10,120 nt of DNA from positions 1-10,120 of the forward strand of contig CAYXUW010000086.1 of the NCBI GenBank assembly GCA_964468375.1, in the 5' to 3' direction. The notes beneath the pieces were generated by a model, which saw nothing but the letters and a program-made list of their open reading frames with translations, had not been told where the DNA came from and searched no databases. The position numbers and the translations under genes are program-made. Positions 1-5,720 of this stretch are shown in pieces (the stretch's first letter is position 1; every line of letters begins with the position of its first letter). The stretch is from CAYXUW01 sp964468375 (lineage in GTDB: Bacteria > Planctomycetota > Phycisphaerae > Sedimentisphaerales > Anaerobacaceae).

Positions 1-218
1 TGTGTATAGATAACGGCAATATCGATAACTTCATTCTGCCTGACAGTGTCGCGTTGAAGGTGGAAAAACGAAACGACTTGATCAACGGCGTCAATGTAAT
101 CACGGGCGGTGTCCCTTTCCGAAATGACCACGGTCTGTTGAAACTCACCGCTATTCCCTATTACGCCTGGTCTAACCGCGGCACCGGAACTATGAAAATC
201 TGGCTGCCAAGAAGGTAG
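1..218 (+). CDS. C-terminal end of a GH127-type (DUF1680) glycosidase, 5' truncated by the window
   Basis: An open frame entering from the left edge (first full codon at base 3) runs 71 codons to a TAG at 216-218. Its end reads ...LTAIPYYAWSNRGTGTM then KIWLPRR, which matches the closing beta-sandwich segment of the GH127/DUF1680 beta-L-arabinofuranosidase-like family, where AIPYYAWANRG followed by a W(L/I)P ending is typical (recalled family knowledge, no search run). Such enzymes release arabinose or related sugars from plant or algal polysaccharides. The catalytic domain lies outside the window, so activity cannot be judged. The last 27 bp of coding sequence before AGG-TAG form a direct repeat that recurs twice downstream. 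The next gene starts 13 bp after the stop in the same direction. The family call is fairly secure; the substrate is unknown. Confidence 0.75.
   Translation, partial: CIDNGNIDNFILPDSVALKVEKRNDLINGVNVITGGVPFRNDHGLLKLTAIPYYAWSNRGTGTMKIWLPRR
184..210 (+). repeat. GH127-tail direct repeat, copy 1 (inside the gene)
   Basis: The repeat begins CCGGAACTATGAAAATCTGG and continues CTGCCAA. Here it is in frame and encodes most of the GTMKIWLPRR ending of the glycosidase, so this is the functional context. Copies 2 and 3 lie about 650 and 1608 bp downstream in the same orientation. Confidence 0.85.
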
Positions 219-231
219 CTTTTTAAAAAAG

Positions 232-819
232 ATGAATATACCTGAAAAAGCTTATCCGACTATTGCCTGCTGCGGTCTTGATTGCGGTTTATGCCCAAGA
301 TACTACACGGTGGGACCTTCAAGATGTCCCGGCTGTGCAGGGCCCAATTTCTCCAGTAAGCACCCGTCTTGTTCCTTTATAACCTGCTGTGTTATAAAGA
401 AAAATCTTGAGGTTTGTGCCCAATGTCCTGAGTTTCCCTGCCCCAAATTCAAAACCGAACGCCAATATCAGCAAATGAAAGAATCTTCGTCTTATCCGCC
501 AAACAGAAAAATATTGCCGAACCTGAATTTCATAAAAAAGCATGGCATTAAAAAATTCATACAGCAGCAGAATAAAAGAATTAAATTACTCCAGACAATG
601 TTAAACAATTTCAACGATGGCAAGTCGAGAACCTTCTTCTGCAGGGCCGCTGCCTTGCTGGACCTGAAGAATCTGGAAAAATCATTAAACCGGGCCGCCC
701 GGAAAATCAAAACAGATAAAATCAAAAAAACCGATGTTAAAAGTAAAGCAAAAATTCTTAAAGAAATCATCAGCGAAACCGCTTCCAACCAAGGGATAGA
801 ATTAGTCAAAAAGAAATAA
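232..819 (+). CDS. DUF3795-type cysteine-rich protein
   Basis: A 195-residue protein with two parts. Residues 10-72 hold twelve cysteines in close pairs: CC at 13-14, CGLC at 18-21, CPGC at 32-35, Cys47, CC at 52-53, CAQC at 62-65 and Cys70. This pattern (ACCGLDCGLCPRYYTVGPSRC..., CxxCPEFPC) fits the DUF3795 family of unknown function and suggests one or more metal or iron-sulfur sites. Residues 73-195 are lysine-rich and probably helical, with a lone Cys near 137. There is no signal peptide, so it is probably cytosolic. It starts 13 bp after the GH127 stop; the only Shine-Dalgarno-like run (GAAGG at 211-215) is too far from the ATG, so translation may be weak. It lies wholly between repeat copies 1 and 2. 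The gene is secure; the role is unknown. Confidence 0.85.
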   Translation: MNIPEKAYPTIACCGLDCGLCPRYYTVGPSRCPGCAGPNFSSKHPSCSFITCCVIKKNLEVCAQCPEFPCPKFKTERQYQQMKESSSYPPNRKILPNLNFIKKHGIKKFIQQQNKRIKLLQTMLNNFNDGKSRTFFCRAAALLDLKNLEKSLNRAARKIKTDKIKKTDVKSKAKILKEIISETASNQGIELVKKK

Positions 820-833
820 AAAGAACCTGCCGT

Positions 834-860
834 CCGGAACTATGAAAATTTAGCTGCCAA
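834..860 (+). repeat. GH127-tail direct repeat, copy 2 (orphan)
   Basis: It matches copy 1 at 25 of 27 positions; the two changes turn the ATCTGG core into ATTTAG, which puts a stop codon where Trp was. It sits 14 bp after the DUF3795 stop codon with no glycosidase reading frame upstream, so it is a non-coding copy. Confidence 0.85.
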
Positions 861-877
861 GAAAATAAACTTCTGCC

Positions 878-900
878 TCGTCATTGCGAGCACAGCGCGA
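878..900. repeat. Possible REP-like segment (TCGTCATTGCGAG)
   Basis: The string TCGTCATTGCGAGCACAGCG resembles the start of a short extragenic repeat (CGTCATTGCGAGGAGCGAAG type) that I recall from many environmental bacterial genomes. Only one copy is visible here, so the call rests on memory of the motif. Confidence 0.25.
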
Positions 901-931
901 AAAAAACGCCAACGCACTTCTGCGTTGGCGT
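899..931 (-). terminator. Rho-independent terminator of the barrel gene
   Basis: A perfect 11-bp stem (ACGCCAACGCA at 906-916 with TGCGTTGGCGT at 921-931) closes a 4-base loop. Read on the minus strand it is followed directly by a run of T (complement of A900-A906), 27 bp beyond the stop of the gene at 958-1437. The plus-strand side has no T-run, so it serves the minus-strand gene. Confidence 0.85.
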
Positions 932-957
932 CATAATCATCAAATCTCCGCCGCTGG

Positions 958-1437
958 TTAAAATCTGTATCCTATCGAAGCGCCGAAAACACATATCGCA
1001 TCGCCGTCTGCAAAGTCAAGGTTGAACTGCGGCACCACTACCCAGTCCTGCTCCAGTTCGAATTCATAACCAACTCCCCCCCGAAGCAGGAAATCAGTGT
1101 CTCCGTCTCTGTGTTGCATCCCCGGTGCAACCACAAAACGCCATCCCTCATCGGGATGAAAAAACACGGGCAGTCCGATGGTCCACCTGTCCATATCACC
1201 CATGGTATACTCATTGAAAAATCCTACGCCTATCAGATCACTAAAACGGCGTTCGTAGCTCACTCCCAGCGTGAACCCGCTCTCGCCGTCCCCGGCGCTG
1301 GCGCCCAGGAAGCATTCGACCGTGTTAAGATGATAATCAGGAAGCTGCCCGGAGGCTCCGCGACTCTGCCCACAGGCGCTGCCGGCCACAGCCGTTAAAC
1401 AAAAAACGCTCACAAAAACAATCTTCCACCTTGACAT
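958..1437 (-). CDS. Small exported outer-membrane beta-barrel-like protein
   Basis: A 159-residue protein. Residues 1-23 form a signal peptide (MSRWK, hydrophobic core, then SACGQ; the Ala-Cys could also be a lipobox-like site, but AGSAC is not a good match). The mature part alternates glycines and aromatics in strand-like segments (FLGASAG, FTLGVSYERRF, GVGFFNEY, WTIGLPVFF, WRFVVAPGM, FLLRGGVGYEFEL, WVVVPQFNLDF, ASIGYRF) and ends in a terminal Phe, the usual barrel C-terminal signature. This suggests a small outer-membrane barrel of about eight strands. The start is supported by AAGGAG at 1446-1451, 8 bases before the ATG. Upstream lie a candidate promoter (1582-1609) and a leader of roughly 135 bases. 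No specific function is recognised. Confidence 0.75.
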   Translation of the reverse strand: MSRWKIVFVSVFCLTAVAGSACGQSRGASGQLPDYHLNTVECFLGASAGDGESGFTLGVSYERRFSDLIGVGFFNEYTMGDMDRWTIGLPVFFHPDEGWRFVVAPGMQHRDGDTDFLLRGGVGYEFELEQDWVVVPQFNLDFADGDAICVFGASIGYRF

Positions 1438-1473
1438 GTTAAATTCTCCTTTCTTTAAAATATCAACTGACTA

Positions 1474-1515
1474 ACTCGGTCGTCCTGACCAAAGCGGAGG
1501 AAGATAAAACCGAGT
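1474..1515 (-). promoter_or_regulatory. Inverted repeat in the 5' leader of the barrel gene
   Basis: ACTCGGT at 1474-1480 and ACCGAGT at 1509-1515 can form a 7-bp stem in the leader RNA. A smaller overlapping pairing (GGTC with GACC) would exclude it, so two alternative folds are possible. It lies 37 bases upstream of the start codon. No known riboswitch class is recognised. Confidence 0.3.
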
Positions 1516-1581
1516 GTCGCCATTTAGTGCTTCTTGAATTTTTTTCCTTGCCGACATCTCTCATCTAATCGCCGGTCACGG

Positions 1582-1609
1582 ATTATACAACTTCATCCGA
1601 TATCTTCAA
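1582..1609 (-). promoter_or_regulatory. Candidate sigma70-type promoter for the barrel gene
   Basis: On the minus strand TTGAAG (1604-1609) and a perfect TATAAT (1582-1587) are separated by 16 bases. Transcription would begin near 1575 and give a leader of about 135 bases before the ATG at 1437. Confidence 0.45.
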
Positions 1610-2024
1610 ACATTTATTCTCAGTCTATGTATGTTCTTCGAACTTTTCTATATGTTTTCTGCATTTTTTGGGCATTTTTGAACAAATTTGAACGTTTGGC
1701 CTTATAAAGGCGGCGTTGACCAGTTTCGCTCCATTTTTCAGCTCCCTCGACTCCTGTACTGCTCATCCCGCCTGACAAACTATTAGCCGCCCCGGAACTA
1801 TGAAAATCTGGCTGCCGCGCCGGTAATTTGCTTGTGCTGCCTCCTGCTCAGATATCTATTTTACGTATGCCTTCGGCATGCTCACTGTTTGTCTCCGACT
1901 CGCGGGCATAAGGCAGCAATGCACATTGTTGTCAAAAAATCCTATTTTGCCGCAAAACTAAATATTATTCGCTGTGCGCTTCCCTCATTTTACCCCCAAT
2001 TTAATCCCCTTAATCCAGAACAGT
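1610..2024. other. Intergenic stretch with no supported gene
   Basis: Apart from repeat copy 3 (1792-1816) and a small hairpin (ATGCC-TTC-GGCAT near 1867-1880), nothing gene-like was found. The 64-codon frame at 1832-2026 has no ribosome-binding site and a composition typical of non-coding DNA. The segment separates the upstream end of the barrel gene from the 3' end of the propeller gene, and parts may be decayed or repetitive sequence. Confidence 0.6.
1792..1816 (+). repeat. GH127-tail direct repeat, copy 3 (orphan, still reads GTMKIWLPRR-stop)
   Basis: It is identical to copy 1 over 25 bp. The frame through it and the next bases reads SRPGTMKIWLPRR then TAA, so it preserves the glycosidase ending with a synonymous change in the Arg codons (CGCCGG rather than AGAAGG). 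Only eight codons upstream the frame hits TGA at 1773-1775, so it is a remnant and not a gene. Confidence 0.85.
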
Positions 2025-2049
2025 AAAAGAACCTTTCCCTACGGCTCTT
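2025..2049 (-). terminator. Probable terminator overlapping the propeller gene stop
   Basis: On the minus strand AAGAGCC (2043-2049) pairs with GGTTCTT (2027-2033) through seven pairs, one of them G-U, with a 9-base loop that contains the TAG stop. T residues follow. The stem is short, so termination may be partial. Confidence 0.4.
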
Positions 2050-3457
2050 CGCCCCATTCGCCTTGCAGCCAATTGTCGGTAAATACAGCAACATCAAGCA
2101 TATTAACTGTTCCATCTCCCTCAGGAACAGGAGCAATATCTGCGGAAAGAACGCCAAGCTCTAGCCACTGGTTAGATAATACGGCAAAGTCCTTAAAATC
2201 AACAAAGCAATTCCCATCTAAATCTGAAACAGGACATCTCCCGAATACATAAGCCGAGCCGGAATCGGTTCCATTATCATCATCATAATACGCACCCACG
2301 ACGGCGTAATCGCCGCTGATAGAAACCGAGCAGCCAAAGTGATCATCATCATTTCCATCCGAGGCCGTCAGCTTAGCCAACTCGTTCCAAATTTCGCCTT
2401 CGCGCTTAAATGTATACGCCGAGCCGGATTTGGTTCCATTTTCGTCATCCCAAATCGCACCGACAGCGACATAATCACCGTTAATAGAAACAGAATAACC
2501 AAAGCTATTACGTTTAGTGCCGTCCGAAACATCCCAGGCGATAAGTTCGGCCTGCTGGCTCCAGGTTTCACCTTCACGCTTGAATATATACGCTAATCCT
2601 CTAAGGCGAAGTGGATATGTCCCGACGATGATATAATCGCCGCTGATAGAAACTGAGTAACCAAATTTACTTAAGCTAGAACCGGAGAACTTGATTTGCT
2701 CGGCCCAGGTTTCTCCGTCGCGCTTGAATATGTAAGCCGCGCCGGCATAGTAGTCGTCATCCTGATATGCCCCTACGACGGCATAATCGCCGCTGATAGA
2801 AACAGAACAACCAAAGAAATCACTACTGTCGCCATCCGAGGCGAGGAGTTTGGCCTGCTGGCTCCAGGTTTCACCATCACGCTTGAATATATACGCAGAG
2901 CCGGAAGCACTTCCGTTATCGCCATCGCAATAAGCCCCGATGATGGCATAATCATTGCTGATAGAAACCGAGTAGCCAAAGTAATCCCCGCCAGCACCGT
3001 CCGAGGCCGTCAGCTTGGCTACTTGACCCCAGTTGTTGGGGTCAACTTCGTTGGGCGCAAATATATATGCCGAGCCAGTGTAGCTTCCATCGCCATACGC
3101 CCCGACAATAACATAATCGCCGCTGATAGAAACTGAGCGGCCAAAACGGTCGCCGGCAGCAGCATCTGAGGCCGTCAGTTTGGCCTGCTCGCTCCAGTTC
3201 ATCCCGTCACGCTTGAATATATACGCCGAGCCGGTACATTCACCATTGTCGTTATCGCCTTTCGCCCCAATAACGGCATAATCGCCGCTGATAGATACAG
3301 ATTCGCCAAACCAATCTTCAGAAGCGTTGTCCCAAGGGACTAATTTGACTTGCTCCGGCAAACTTCCATCCGCCGTGCCGATCCATACCAGCAGATAGAC
3401 AATGCTGACAAGAAAATAAAGATATGTTCCGCGCTTCAATTTACTCCTCTTTTTCAT
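2039..3457 (-). CDS. Secreted FG-GAP-like seven-repeat beta-propeller protein with dockerin-like C-terminus
   Basis: Read as 472 residues from the ATG at 3457, giving MKKRSKLKRG plus a hydrophobic segment (YLYFLVSIVYLLVWIG) and a likely cleavage near ADG. This start has GGAAGGA at 3463-3469, five bases upstream, and lies downstream of a good promoter. The longer frame would begin at 3520, upstream of the -10 box, so it is rejected. Seven repeats follow, each built as (W/F/Y/H)FGxSVSISGDYAVVGAYxD...GSAYIFKRDG, which fits a seven-bladed FG-GAP/integrin-like propeller. From about residue 408 the tail DLDGNCFVDFKDFAVLSNQWL and a second EGDGTVNMLDVAVFTDNWL form a pair of calcium-binding dockerin-like motifs, common at the ends of planctomycete secreted proteins. 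It is probably extracellular or surface-bound. The ligand is unknown. Confidence 0.85.
   Translation of the reverse strand: MKKRSKLKRGTYLYFLVSIVYLLVWIGTADGSLPEQVKLVPWDNASEDWFGESVSISGDYAVIGAKGDNDNGECTGSAYIFKRDGMNWSEQAKLTASDAAAGDRFGRSVSISGDYVIVGAYGDGSYTGSAYIFAPNEVDPNNWGQVAKLTASDGAGGDYFGYSVSISNDYAIIGAYCDGDNGSASGSAYIFKRDGETWSQQAKLLASDGDSSDFFGCSVSISGDYAVVGAYQDDDYYAGAAYIFKRDGETWAEQIKFSGSSLSKFGYSVSISGDYIIVGTYPLRLRGLAYIFKREGETWSQQAELIAWDVSDGTKRNSFGYSVSINGDYVAVGAIWDDENGTKSGSAYTFKREGEIWNELAKLTASDGNDDDHFGCSVSISGDYAVVGAYYDDDNGTDSGSAYVFGRCPVSDLDGNCFVDFKDFAVLSNQWLELGVLSADIAPVPEGDGTVNMLDVAVFTDNWLQGEWGEEP
2311..3292 (-). repeat. Tandem ~165-bp coding repeats of the propeller blades
   Basis: The segment CGCCGCTGAT or a close variant (antisense of the ISGD codons) recurs at 2311, 2476, 2638, 2788, 2953, 3118 and 3283. 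The spacings are 165, 162, 150, 165, 165 and 165 bp, all multiples of three. Conservation at DNA level (for example ATAATCGCCGCTGATAGAAA in several units) points to recent blade duplication or ongoing gene conversion. Confidence 0.85.
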
Positions 3458-3497
3458 TGTTTTCCTTCCCAGTAAGCCGAGAATTGACCTAAAATCA

Positions 3498-3527
3498 TAT
3501 ATACCAAAAATCCCCCCCAAAAGTCAA
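3498..3527 (-). promoter_or_regulatory. Sigma70-type promoter of the propeller gene
   Basis: On the minus strand TTGACT (3522-3527) and TATATA (3498-3503) are 18 bases apart. Transcription would start near 3490, 33 bases before the ATG at 3457. This position also settles the choice of start codon. The spacer contains a run of seven G on the minus strand. Confidence 0.65.
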
Positions 3528-3571
3528 GAGAAAATGCGTGTGCGGTTGTTGAGTATAAATCAATCAGAACC

Positions 3572-3587
3572 GCGAGTACCTACTCGC
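3572..3587. promoter_or_regulatory. Near-perfect inverted repeat, possible operator
   Basis: GCGAGTA-CC-TACTCGC is a 7-bp inverted repeat with a 2-base centre, 45 bp upstream of the -35 box of the propeller gene. Such a tight dyad suits a dimeric regulator better than an RNA hairpin. GCGGTT at 3542-3547 and AACCGC at 3568-3573 form a second, overlapping repeat. No regulator is identifiable. Confidence 0.3.
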
Positions 3588-3783
3588 AAAAATCCATTTT
3601 TTTACAAATTTTTTTATTCCTTCTTCTGTAACTACTTACAACTTTTCACCCCTCAAGCAATACCCGTTTTTTTCGCATCATTCGCGCAGGTTCATCCAAT
3701 TATAGAGAGAGGATGTATTTTTTAGGAGATACTATTATACCTAACGAAGCCCAAATCCCCGCAAACCATCCTGACACCCAAAA

Positions 3784-3825
3784 AGAGCTGGAACTTACCA
3801 CCCTTAAGGGTGCTCGAAACGCTCT
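3784..3825 (-). terminator. Nested hairpin with a 14-bp palindrome, terminator-like on the minus strand
   Basis: The perfect palindrome CACCCTTAAGGGTG (3799-3812) sits inside an outer AGAGC (3784-3788) / GCTCT (3821-3825) pairing. On the minus strand the outer stem is followed by T residues (complement of A3780-A3784 and neighbours). The long internal region makes it a weak terminator candidate; it could equally be a protein-binding palindrome. Confidence 0.25.
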
Positions 3826-3855
3826 CTGACAAGTTTATATTACCTATCTGTTTTT

Positions 3856-3896
3856 AAAAAGCCCCCGACGGCTCGCGCCATCACTGCGCGCTGGGG
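3856..3896 (-). terminator. Candidate terminator of the serS operon
   Basis: On the minus strand CCCC (3893-3896) pairs with a G-run (3862-3866), with an inner CGCGC/GCGCG stem (3874-3878 with 3886-3890), and CTTTTT follows (complement of A3856-A3860). It lies about 180 bp beyond the last gene of the operon, which is far, and the inner bulges weaken the fold. Confidence 0.35.
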
Positions 3897-3926
3897 TTCA
3901 ATCAATCAAAACGAACAAAAATATGC

Positions 3927-4056
3927 AAAACAAACCCAATTTTTCAAAAAGTCAAGTATTTATGACCGTAGTTGCAAAAAGGAGTTGAAGTCAAAAATGC
4001 GAATTAGACACTTGGTGAAAACGAACCCAAAACAAACCCAATCAAACCCAATTTTA
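3927..4056 (+). repeat. AAACAAACCCAAT-type extragenic repeat
   Basis: AAAACAAACCCAAT occurs exactly at 3927-3940 and 4029-4042, and shorter ACCCAA units recur around 4025 and 4046. In one frame the stretch would read NKPNF and later NKPNQTQF. I recall such junk peptides from many uncultured Phycisphaerae genomes, which suggests a dispersed extragenic repeat family. That link is from memory and not checked. Confidence 0.4.
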
Positions 4057-4075
4057 ATGGTTGCCGAGCCGTCAG

Positions 4076-4450
4076 CTAAGCTGATTTAAGCCAAGCGAGT
4101 GCCTCGTCTAGGTCCTCGAACTGTTTAACTTTGATGGACAGGAGGTTTGCCACGTCATTGAAGAACTTAAACTCATGGGCGTGGGGTGATGTTGGGTCAT
4201 AAACGGAAGCTATTTTGAATTCCGGCCCCACGCCGATTTCCGAGAGCAGCTTGGGCAGGTCATCTATCTGCAGTATTGTAAACTTGGGTTGCATTTGCCG
4301 AAAATCGATAAGAATCTTGTGCAGGCCGTGCTCTTTTGTCGAGGGATACAGTTCCTCTGCAAACCTTTTATGCTCGTCCCAGTCCATTACCCCGGAGACC
4401 TTTACGCTGACAATCCCCTCTTTTTCCAGATAATCAATCGTCCACTCCAT
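4076..4450 (-). CDS. SpoIIAA/STAS-like protein, last gene of the operon
   Basis: A 124-residue soluble protein with the alternating strand-helix pattern of the SpoIIAA-like (STAS-fold) family. An N-terminal strand pair (TIDYLEKEGIVSVKVSG) is followed by a D-W-D-E-H-K-R-F-A-E-E-L helix, then KILIDFRQM, a helix (DDLPKLLSEIG), the strand FKIASVYD, the conserved-type region HEFKFFNDVANLL, and a closing helix (LDEALAWLKSA). Proteins of this type are usually annotated as STAS/SpoIIAA-like; no phosphorylatable-Ser motif of true anti-anti-sigma factors is evident. Its start overlaps the end of serS by 17 bp, and AAGGAG at 4458-4463 lies seven bases before the ATG, inside serS. It is therefore translated from the same message and probably coupled. 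Its role beside serS is unknown. Confidence 0.7.
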   Translation of the reverse strand: MEWTIDYLEKEGIVSVKVSGVMDWDEHKRFAEELYPSTKEHGLHKILIDFRQMQPKFTILQIDDLPKLLSEIGVGPEFKIASVYDPTSPHAHEFKFFNDVANLLSIKVKQFEDLDEALAWLKSA

Positions 4451-5717
4451 CTATCTTCTCCTTCCCTCTCATATACGAACGAAGAACTTTCGGTATCGTT
4501 ACCGAGCCGTCGGCGTTCTGGTAAAGCTCCAAAATAGGTATGAGTATTCGCGGGCTCGCAATCACTGTATTATTCAAAGTGTGGCAGAACAGATTTTTCT
4601 TGGAAGCTGCGTCTTTATAGCGAAGGTTCATTCTTCTGGCCTGGAAATCGTAGAACTTGCTAGCACTGTGCGTTTCGCAGTAATTGTTTCGCGACGGCAT
4701 CCAGGTCTCTATATCGAATTTTTTGGCCTGGCCTCGACCCAAATCGCCGGTGCAGACATTGACAACACGGTAGGGCAGCTCCAATGCCTGCACAACCGCC
4801 TCGGCATTGGCGAGGATTTCCTCGTGAAACTTGTTACTTGTCTCGGTGCTATTTTCGCAGATAATCACCTGCTCGATTTTGTCGAACTGGTGGATTCTGT
4901 AAAGGCCGTATGTATCCTTGCCCGCAGCGCCCGCTTCGCGACGGAAACAGCTTGACATCGCCACGAATTTCTTCGGCAGCTCATCTTGCTTGAGGATTTC
5001 TTCCATATGATAGGCCGTGAGCGGCACCTCGGCAGTACCCGCGAGATTGAGCAGGTCGGCTTCCATTCTGTAGGTCTGGTCCTCGGAGCCGGGGAAAAAG
5101 CCCGTGCCCGTCATTGCCTCATCCTTCATAAGCACCGGCACCGAGAACGGGACGTAGCCCTTACCCACCATAAAGCTCATCGCAAAGCGCAGGACCGCCC
5201 AATGCAGCAAGGCACCATCGCCTTTTAAGATGTAGTTTCTCGTGCCCGCCAGCTTGACGCCGCGTTCGATATCTATGATGCCGAGTGCCGTTCCAAGCTG
5301 GACGTGGTCCTTCGGCTCGAAATCGAACTGCCGAACTTGGCCTTCTTTTCTGATTTCGACATTCTCGGTATCATCCTTGCCGAGAGGCACATCATCATCC
5401 GGCGGTTGTGGCACTTCTAAGATTAGCCTATTAAAGTCTTGTTCATCAATAGCTTTCATTTCCCCAAGGATGTTGGCTTCTTCTCTTTTCAATTCTGCTA
5501 GTTGGTTCAGGGTAGATTCTTTTTCCTCTCCTGATAACTTTGGGATTGATTTACCAATCCGGTTTTTCTCTGTGGTTATATCTTGTAACTTCTTACTTTT
5601 TTCTCTGATGCGAGCATCGACTTCCAACAAGTAGTCGATATTAACATCGAAGTGTTTGTCTATAGCGGCTTTTTTGAACTTTTCCGGATTTTCACGAATT
5701 TGCTTTATATCGAGCAT
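4434..5717 (-). CDS. serS: Seryl-tRNA synthetase
   Basis: A 427-residue class II synthetase of normal length that charges tRNA-Ser (and tRNA-Sec if present) with serine. The N-terminus MLDIKQIRENPE and the following charged helices (about 30-95) form the tRNA-binding coiled-coil arm. The catalytic domain shows the TAE serine loop (228-230), motif 2 FRREAGAAGKDTYGLYRIHQ (258-277) followed by FDKIE, the SRNNYCETHSASKFYDFQARR segment (342-362), and motif 3 ASPRILIPILE (387-397), with Pro where many family members have Gly before the essential Arg. It begins three bases after the KS-alpha stop with no clear Shine-Dalgarno sequence, so it is probably translated by coupling or re-initiation. Its place in a lipid or polyketide operon is unusual and suggests read-through expression or an internal promoter not seen here. 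Confidence 0.97.
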   Translation of the reverse strand: MLDIKQIRENPEKFKKAAIDKHFDVNIDYLLEVDARIREKSKKLQDITTEKNRIGKSIPKLSGEEKESTLNQLAELKREEANILGEMKAIDEQDFNRLILEVPQPPDDDVPLGKDDTENVEIRKEGQVRQFDFEPKDHVQLGTALGIIDIERGVKLAGTRNYILKGDGALLHWAVLRFAMSFMVGKGYVPFSVPVLMKDEAMTGTGFFPGSEDQTYRMEADLLNLAGTAEVPLTAYHMEEILKQDELPKKFVAMSSCFRREAGAAGKDTYGLYRIHQFDKIEQVIICENSTETSNKFHEEILANAEAVVQALELPYRVVNVCTGDLGRGQAKKFDIETWMPSRNNYCETHSASKFYDFQARRMNLRYKDAASKKNLFCHTLNNTVIASPRILIPILELYQNADGSVTIPKVLRSYMRGKEKIDGVDD

Positions 5718-5720
5718 GGC

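Larger units (their letters stand above)
3528..4075. other. Gene-poor intergenic region with inverted repeats and low-complexity repeats
   Basis: No convincing gene was found in about 550 bp between the propeller promoter and the end of the serS operon. It holds AT-rich runs (about 3593-3625), several inverted repeats and terminator-like hairpins, a weak short frame (3713-3829), and the AAACCCAAT-rich stretch near the right end. The 63-codon frame at 3534-3725 lacks a clear ribosome-binding site and is Phe-rich because of T-runs. Confidence 0.6.

Noticed and set aside
1832..2026. 64-codon plus-strand frame
   Set aside because: It has no ribosome-binding site, an odd Cys/His/Leu-rich composition and no recognisable domain.
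2339..3136. Plus-strand frames with repeated AGPGF/GLLAPGF segments
   Set aside because: These are antisense readings of the propeller blade repeats; the repetition is inherited from the sense gene.
2311..3292. Regular repeats as a CRISPR array
   Set aside because: The period is about 165 bp, in frame, and explained by protein repeats; no cas gene or short repeat-spacer pattern is present.
3458..3520. Longer N-terminus for the propeller protein (MGGIFGIYD...)
   Set aside because: It would begin upstream of the -10 box and put 21 residues before a good signal peptide that has its own ribosome-binding site.
3534..3725. 63-codon plus-strand frame
   Set aside because: It is Phe-rich because of T-runs, has no clear ribosome-binding site, and starts next to the promoter of the opposite-strand gene.
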